In this document: positions 34,848 to 42,038 of the stretch, one piece after another | Numbering within the stretch: position 1 is the stretch's first letter | Layout of the letters: the number at the start of each line of letters is the position of its first letter | NCBI GenBank assembly: GCA_025201365.1 | Contig: JAIXMF010000090.1 | Coordinates: 1-42,038 of the forward strand | Source: Syncephalis plumigaleata | Lineage: Eukaryota; Zoopagomycota; Zoopagomycetes; Zoopagales; Piptocephalidaceae | Direction: 5' to 3' | DNA: 42,038 nt | The notes under the pieces: model-generated | What the model was told of the DNA's origin: nothing | Seen by the model: the letters and a program-made list of their open reading frames with translations, nothing else | The model's database searches: none | Translations under genes and position numbers: made by a program

Positions 34848-36980
34848 TTATTGTTCAAGAAGGGATTGACCTGTCATTGCTTCTGGAATGGGTAAGCCCA
34901 TTACTTGTAGAAGAGTGGGTGCGACATCGCATAGAGCACCATTACAGTTGGGTACGAATTTATGTTCCTTGGATGTCATCACAAATGGAACTATAATCAA
35001 GTCATTAGTTATAGTGGAGAATGTTCAATAATATAACTACTTACCAGGCGATGTCGTATGAGCTGTATGTGGTTGTCCATTGTCGCCAATCATCTTTTCC
35101 GCATTACCATGATCTGCAGTTACAAAGAGCGTGTAACCATGAGCTTGGCAAGCCTCGAAAATAACACCGATTGCTTTATCTATTTGTGTTGCATCTAGTA
35201 TAAGTATATAGAAGCGTATCGCGGATAAACATGCTAATTACCAGTGGCCTCTACACCGAGAATTGCCTTGTCATACTGGCCTGTATGTCCAACCATATCG
35301 GGTGGTGCGAAATTGCACATGACAAATGGATACTTGCCACTGGCTACAGTTTCTGCCACCTATAATATACAAATAATCAATATACAAATAATATACGTGT
35401 ATTATGGCCAGCTTACCTTGTCACCAACTTCTTTGGCACTCATTTCTGGCTTCAAGTCATAGGTGGCAACCTTGGGTGAAGCAATAAGACCGCGCTCCTC
35501 ACCGTCAAACTGAGCCTCGGTACCACCATTAAAGAAGAAGGTGACATGCGCGTATTTCTCCGTTTCTAATCAATCAATCAATCAATCAGCTTAGCTGTAC
35601 TACTATTATTGCTCATTATTGTTATTACCGGCTATGTGACATTGAGGTACATTCTGTTTGGATAACCATTCAGCCAGTACATCATTCATTGTTTGTGGTG
35701 GGAATGCAACAGAGAAGGGATAGTCAGACTTGTATTGCGTAAATGTGGTAATATCCAGATCCTTTGGCAGTTGAATCTCAAATGGAGCAGGTGCAACACC
35801 AAATGCTTGTGTAATCTGACGCATACGATCAGCACGGAAATCGAAGAAGAACAAAGTGTCGCCATCTAGATTAACATGTAAATAACTAGCATAATACAAT
35901 ATAATAAATAGCTATGTGTATACCTTGTACTAGGCCAGATTCATCAACAATGATAGGCTTCAAGAATTCATCAGTCTCATTCTGAGCATATCGTGCCTCA
36001 ATGGTCTAGTTGTACATATAATATACAGGATAATCATAGTATTAGTAGACTGGTATATCGATATAATAGACATCATCACTTACCTCAATGGGATTGGTGG
36101 TCTTTTCACCTTTACCATGGATAATACCCTCCATCGCCATTTGGATACGCTCCCAACGACGATCACGATCCATGGCATAGTAACGACCGGTAATGGTGGC
36201 CAATTTGCCATATTGATGCTCGTTCATATGTTCCTGCAATTGTTTCAGATAGGTGACTACCGATAAATACATTCATATCGTAAGTTTATATTATTCAATC
36301 AAGTATAGTCTGTATGTAGAAATAACTACTTACTCGCTGAGCGTGGTGCTGTATCTCGACCATCACCGAAGAAATGAATGTAGACTTGTGGTACGCAATC
36401 CTCTTTGGCAGCCTCTAGCAATCCTAATAGATGATTGATATGGCTATGCACACCACCATCAGAGATCTAACAATAATAAATATACTATCTATTAGTGATA
36501 TGAATGGCTTAATCATGATAGACATCGAGACATACTAGACCAAGGAAATGAAGACGACCATTGCCGGATTTGGCACGTTCGAATGATCGTTTAATATTGT
36601 CAATCTTGACGAATTCACGATTTCTTAGGGCCAAGTCAATACGAACGATATCCTACGGGATAAGCATAGGATGCATGTGACACGTTAATAAATACACGTA
36701 TACGTACAGGTATATGTACACGTATATGTATACTTACTTGATAGACTACGCGACCTGCACCGATATTAAGGTGGCCCACTTCCGAGTTGCCCATGAGACC
36801 GTCAGGCAAACCAACCGCTAAACCATGGGCTGCCAACTTCGTAAATGGCCAGTTTTGCTCCAAATTATCCATGACCGGTGTCTTTGCATTGCGAATAGCG
36901 TCACCGGTAGGATCAGGATTGGTGGAGATACCCCAACCGTCAATAGCAATAAGACATACGGGTTGTTTAACGTTAGCCAT
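34848..36980 (-). CDS. gpmI: 2,3-bisphosphoglycerate-independent phosphoglycerate mutase
   Basis: Glycolytic enzyme interconverting 3- and 2-phosphoglycerate through a phosphoserine intermediate with manganese, in the cytosol. Ten exons: 36980-36738, 36652-36536, 36466-36334, 36256-36084, 36005-35924, 35865-35629, 35565-35417, 35359-35242, 35194-35045, 34990-34848. The 514-residue product is exactly the usual size. Metal ligand Asp14 is in IAIDGWG and the nucleophile Ser66 in [15 protein letters not shown]. Other hallmarks are [84 protein letters not shown] and [12 protein letters not shown]. Most fungi related to yeast use the cofactor-dependent enzyme; the independent type is typical of filamentous and early-diverging fungi and plants. 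A (GA)n tract lies upstream at about 37125-37144. Confidence 0.98.
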
Positions 36981-37637
36981 TTCGAATGCAGACCAGAGAC
37001 AACAGAGGCAGATCAAGCACAAATAGAAAGAGAAAAAGAACTACAATAGTGTGGTGGATAATTGGGGAGGAAGAAAAAGGAATGATGACACTTATCAGTG
37101 AATGACATATGAATAAATAGATAAAGAGAGAGAGAGAGAGAGAGCCTATCAAATTCATACATTGATTGGATTCATCTGATGACGTCGTAATGTGTAATCC
37201 CGTGATAACTGCAACAAATGTCATCTATTTACATTGTCATACTATTTCCCATTTTCTATTTCCTAATTGGTGATTGCGGATACATCGTCAGGATGGTTGA
37301 CCAGCTTGTAGAAGAGAGGAAACTCGCACATGACATTTTATTATGGAGTAAACAAAACAAGTAAATATGATGGCTGAGATTCATCGCGGAAATGTATGTT
37401 TATTGTCAGCTTATCGGAATTTAGAAAGAAACAATCTATAGATAATGAGGTTTTGATAGCTGTCCAACTATAAAGAAATATTGCTCATTGCCGACAATAT
37501 ATAAGGGCCAATGGATCATTTGGAGCAAGGAACATGGCCAAATACATCTCTTTCTCTCTTTATCCCCACTGCTCTGTCTCTCTATTACATAACGTACAAG
37601 AAGTAACAATCCATTATTGCAGAATTATATGTAAACC
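36981..37637. other. Divergent spacer between phosphoglycerate mutase and secreted-protein gene
   Basis: Contains a (GA)n microsatellite (about 37125-37144) and presumably both promoters. A TATATAAG element at 37498-37505, about 135 bases before the start at 37638, may be a TATA box. Confidence 0.4.
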
Positions 37638-38298
37638 ATGATGATATGTCATTCATGGTTAGCGGTACTAGTTGTTAGTAGTGTTGTTATGGTGGTTGCT
37701 CGACCAGAACCTGGTATTATACAAAGTGTAGAGCATCATTTTATGCCAGGCATTTATCCAGATACAACTTCAATGGAGAGTGTACTTGCAGGCAATCAGC
37801 CTCAATCATACGCAAATCAGAATATTGCCCGTATCACAGAGAGTGTAGTGTCATATAGGAAACCACACGAATGGGATTCAATACCTTTTCAATTCCTACA
37901 TCCCTGGGAGAGTGATCCCGAAAATAATTGGGCTACGAATTACGCTAAAATAAGTGTAGATTTAGGCTATGGTGCGCATAATATAGTGAGTAAAATGGTG
38001 CACGTCATGTGTACGATATCTCTGCAAGCATTTGGAGCATTTGTAAAGAAAATGAAGGTAAGATCATATACATGTGATAGTAGTAATGAAGCAATACATT
38101 AACAAGTGACAATCGTGGATATATACATATGCATATGATATATAGAGGGCGAAAACGATGACAGATCGCGTGGAACAAAAGCGATACATACAATCGATCA
38201 TACTACCTCATAGCGCGGCTACTATAGACGGGCAAACCTTTTACTTTATGCCTCATAAGCAGTTGGCCTGTCTAGCTCATGAAATTATTTGGAAATAG
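37638..38298 (+). CDS. Small secreted protein of unknown function
   Basis: Two exons, 37638-38057 and 38146-38298, joined in phase 0 by an 88-base intron (GTAAGA...TATAG), give 190 residues. Reading through the donor instead adds only 14 residues before a stop. Splicing opens a further 50 codons to the stop at 38298, so I prefer the spliced model. The start has a signal peptide (ICHSWLAVLVVSSVVMVVA) with likely cleavage before RPEPG. The mature part has aromatic and proline-rich stretches (HEWDSIPFQFLHPWESDPEN) and few cysteines. No family is recognised. A secreted or vacuolar protein, possibly lineage-specific. Confidence 0.6.
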
Positions 38299-41200
38299 TT
38301 GATATACAATTGAAATACTAGTAGTGTTGTTTATTATACGGATAAATCATTGATAGTTGCAGCCATGAAAAGATGTGTATGAATCAGCGTGTATGTATCG
38401 ATATCAATCTGTAGATGAATAAGCAGGTTACACCTCCTCAATTGAATAATGCCTCATTCTCTTTCTTCGTTCTTTCGAATGATCTATCAAAGATGAATGA
38501 ACGGATTCATTTTATGACTTTGCTATCTGACTACATAAATGACATTTTGATTCTATCCTACTCTTTTCTTTATGTATTCGCTTAGCTTGCGTATCTTCCT
38601 TAGTCTATAACTCTTTCTTTTCTTTTCCATGTAATCTGTACTGCATGCATTGATAGAAATCAAAACGAGTGTACACTGGCCTTGGTCTATGAGTATGCAG
38701 ACTAGCTAACCTCACATGGTGGTTAAACTTGTTTTGTCCTGTTTATTATTGTCGTTGCAGGAGAGCCCAAAGGCCTAGGCATGAAAACAGACACTAGTGC
38801 ACATTCAGGGAAACTTCTAATTAACACCATATTCGGATATACAAGTTAAATACCAAAGTATTGGCTTTTACTCGCTATATCCTCAATGATAACAAGGCGG
38901 ATATAACACTAATAATAGGGGTGTAATTAGTCAGTTTATTGAGCAAAGCGGACGAGTGGCAGTAGTGCATCACGAAACGACGCTTAATTTGCCGAGCGTC
39001 GTTCCATCGTCGCTCAACCTTGAATCATCAGGGCATCAATTGTCAAAGGCTAATGTGAAGCGACACAAAACGATGTTCATGCCTTCAATGGGTTAAAGGC
39101 GCCTGCTTTCGGACATGAAACTAACGCGTGTACACCCGGCTCTATTTGGCCATGTGCACTGCTCATCCACGATTGCCAACGAAGTAGCCGTGATCGTTTC
39201 TTATGAAGCTAAGAGCATATCTGTCATGATGTTCACCGGAGATAGACCAAATGAGGATAGATGAGTAGAACCTAAGAGAAAATGAAAGAGAGAGAGAAAG
39301 AAAATGACGCTACACTTTACAATATTTATTACTATTCTATAATGAATGAATCATCAATCAAATGGCTAAACACTGACGATAAAACATTCACGTGGCGACA
39401 AAGTAGAGAACAATATGCATGTGTGTGTGTGTATGGCTGTGTCTGTGTCTGTGTCTGTGTAAAGAACCAACCAATGCCGCTCATCTCGTAAATTTACGCA
39501 CTGACATTAACGGGTTATTGTGCTCCTCCTTTCCATCCTTACATTCCATTCTTCCATTCTCCACATCCGTAAACATGTCACATTAGCCGTATCGCAAACG
39601 TGCAGCACACTCGATCAATGGGTGGATTTCATGTTGTGATTGAACTGATCCCGCCTTTAATGTCCTCAAATGGCTGTCCACTAGTTGAAGACCTTCTACT
39701 ATCAATAATTGTTACTAGCCATAACAATTTTCATTAATCTCGTCATTAGCGACATCGTAACCGTTGCTGCGTCAGGCTACATCGTTACTCTCCTATACCA
39801 CGGAGGTGCAAGGAGCATCATCGCCCTTCCTTTCTCTCCTTTCTCGACACTAAACACTATTCTGATGGCTATTACTATGATCGTAATGGAAATGGTAACA
39901 GATGTCAAGGGCACACAAGCCTCAACAACCTTTTGGTTTTAAAACATATCCCCGTAATGAGCTTATTAGTATCTTATTATTATTGTTACTGTTATTATTG
40001 CTACAACTGTTTTACGGACTCGTTCGTGTTGCGGCACAGTTTCGGTTCAAGGGATTCAATTCCAAAGAATGCTATTCGATAACATGGCCATGAGCTTAGT
40101 AGCTTCTGACTATTGGCCACCATTTTAGGCAAAGATTCGCGCATGTCTGTCCATGCGTCTTGGATGAAATAGGTATGTTTTCCCATTTGGTCGTCACAAA
40201 GCATGATGGCAAACTAGAGACATCACATCAATGCAGAAATGATTCATCATCACCACCACCGCCACTAATACTACTAAAACGGCAACAACAAAGCAATGAA
40301 TGGCAGGAATAATACATCGTGGTAGTGTTGCGCAGTAATGCAATGCAGCAATCATGAGTTTATTGGCATCATTATCATTCATTACTCATAATAAAATTGT
40401 TTATCATTGTCGCGATTATTACTAGCAATTGAACAAGCATATCCGTAAGCAAATAGTTGGCATGCATGCTGTTTGAAAACACTACGTGCATGAAGAGTCG
40501 CAGCCTCGAGCTAGCTGCATCAATTAACGTAGGCGACGATGAAATTGTTCCCTCCAACTAGTAACGAATGGGTGCCCGAACCACTCATTAAAATCACTCG
40601 TTATTGCAGTTGTCATCAAAACAACCCAAAAAAAAAAACGAATCATCAACAACAACAGCCATAGCAGTAATGGTGATTGTAACAGTAGTAGTAACATTAA
40701 TGGTAACATTATTACAGCCGTAGCACACAGGTGGTAATTCCATAAAGTTGGCCTTCCTTGCTTGTTTCGCCTTTTTCTCTCCTCTACTCCTCCTTGCTCT
40801 CCTACTAACACTCGCTCGCTCACTCTCATACAGTACTCATTATCAAGTTACTCTCGCTCTTTCGTTCGTTATCCATCGTTGTCATTGTTTTTCTCCATCA
40901 AGTCTAGCTTCTTATAACTTGTGGCTTCCCTCGCGTATTCTCGTTCGTTTTACCTGTAGCATTTCTTTCCCATTAAATTTGCCCACTCATCGCACCTCCT
41001 TGCCAGTTAGAGGACATCTATTACAACTACTACAACTATTACAACAACTATTACTACTAGTACTACTACAATTATCGTCATTGACAGTGCTACTATTACA
41101 TATCAGTTGCCTTTTTTCCTTTCCTTTCTTGTTTGTTAACTGACATCCTACAAAATAACTATAATAATATTAAGTTACAGACAATTCTGACTCAGCAGTA

Positions 41201-41617
41201 TTTAAATATTGCTATTGCTACAGTCGCATTTCCATCCATCATTCATCCATCATATCACTATTATATCACTCTACCAAAGAACTTTATTTCATCCATTTGT
41301 GATCCAATTTATTCATCCTATACTACGCTGACTGCTACTTTTTATTCCTTTCTACTACTACTGTTACTATTGCTGTTGCTGCTGCTACTATTTTTACAAC
41401 TATTATTGCTCAGTTTACCCTTGTGGTTCGCCGTCACCACGCTTATCATCATATCCGAAAACGCCAGGTGTGCATCAGTGGCTATTTTAGTGTGTCACTT
41501 TTCTTTATTCGTAGACTGGTCATTACTATACCATAAATACCATACACCATAAACGCCAGAGACATTCCTTTTCCATTTCCTTTCACTCTGCTATCAACTA
41601 TTTCGGACGATTACAGA
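38299..41617. other. 3.3 kb gene-poor, repeat-rich stretch
   Basis: No convincing gene. It contains a (GA)n tract near 39282-39305, an interrupted (GT)n tract at 39418-39462, and TTA/CTA trinucleotide tracts near 39965-40005, 41022-41095 and 41345-41410. A short frame without an ATG (about 38899-39095) is open but unrecognised. Strong CT richness from 40740 onward looks like the upstream region and leader of a plus-strand gene beyond the window. Confidence 0.5.
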
Positions 41618-41888
41618 TTGGTCTTTTTTCATTTTGCTTTGCCTTGCTCTGTTGCTGTTATCGTTGCTCTAAATTGTTTTTCTCATTATAAATCAGCTTA
41701 TTGCAACGACTATCGTCTTTCATTTCCTGTCCTTTTTTCATCTAGCAACTTTTATATACACACATATAAACGCCTACACACGCACACGCTAGCCAAGTAC
41801 TCGTCGCCTTTGTTTGATCATCTCATCAACCAAGATTTGTCGGCAACATTAAATCGTATATCAACATTGACTACGGCACTTTTTACCG
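41618..41888 (+). other. Possible leader or first exon of a gene beyond the right edge
   Basis: Pyrimidine-rich DNA ending in a consensus donor (CCG|GTAAGTAG, intron from 41889). The frame is open, but its translation is not family-like. The downstream exon is outside the window, so coding status is unknown. Confidence 0.2.
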
Positions 41889-42038
41889 GTAAGTAGTTGC
41901 TTGTTAACTTTTTGCTGTTCATGTTATTATTATTACGGTTGTCATTATTAGCGTATACGCGCACTTCGCCTTGATCATCATCGTATGTATTAGTTGTTGA
42001 TTTCCCGTGCTTTTTTTCTTTATTATGTCACTTTATTT

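Noticed and set aside
38890-39095. Open frame of about 67 codons without an ATG in the right-hand gene-poor region
   Set aside because: No start codon, no recognised domain and no clear splice partners; it may be a chance or decayed frame.
39709-40093. Two leucine-rich plus-strand frames
   Set aside because: The leucine run comes from a TTA/TTG simple repeat, the first frame lacks an ATG, and neither shows a family signature.
40748-41552. Hydrophobic plus-strand frames in CT-rich DNA
   Set aside because: Composition-driven Leu/Ser/Phe translations of pyrimidine tracts; more likely the leader region of a gene to the right.

Overview
This is intron-rich nuclear DNA from a fungus. Introns are mostly 50-95 bases, with GTAAGT-like donors, CTAAT/CTAAC-like branch sites and TAG acceptors. 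The gene set fits a fungus: an AcrB-like protein, a hybrid histidine kinase, two type I metacaspases, a cofactor-independent phosphoglycerate mutase and Mcm7. Dense introns, a six-repeat Myb protein, AT-rich spacers and TnpB/Fanzor-like relics make an early-diverging lineage (Mucoromycota or Zoopagomycota type) my best guess, but I cannot fix the genus. Exon structures below were assembled by hand from splice sites and reading-frame phase; every join stays in frame except where a break is stated.

Layout. 1-735 (-) is the 5' part of a Vms1/ANKZF1-like gene running off the left edge. 1284-1834 is a transposon relic. 2215-5192 (+) is an AcrB-like membrane/coiled-coil protein, convergent with a FAM210-type (DUF1279) mitochondrial protein at 5379-6257 (-). 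6551-8155 (-) encodes a six-repeat Myb protein. 8280-8536 is a MITE-like hairpin element. 8649-9015 (+) is a tiny ZNF706/SERF-type zinc-finger gene in three exons. 9356-12684 (-) is a six-exon, 992-residue protein I do not recognise. 12983-18138 (-) is a 16-exon hybrid histidine kinase with a 7-base microexon. A 1.4 kb spacer follows. Then come a frame-broken small secreted-protein gene (19533), a 67-residue membrane protein (19940-20199) and MCM7 (20479-23407), all on +. MCM7 is convergent with a four-exon sugar/inositol transporter (23591-25721, -).

From 26048 to 36980 every gene is on the minus strand: metacaspase 1, a secreted ENPP-type phosphodiesterase, a second copy of the transposon relic (30476-31698), metacaspase 2 and phosphoglycerate mutase. 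A two-exon small secreted protein (37638-38298, +) is the last convincing gene. The final 3.7 kb is repeat-rich and gene-poor, and may contain the leader of a gene beyond the right edge.

No operon-like or gene-cluster logic links these genes; most are ordinary housekeeping functions. The points most worth a second look are the unrecognised 992-residue protein, the kinase's microexon structure, the paired terminal-inverted-repeat relics carrying a TnpB/Fanzor-like motif, the cysteine-rich loop in the transporter, and the paralogous metacaspases with conserved intron phases.
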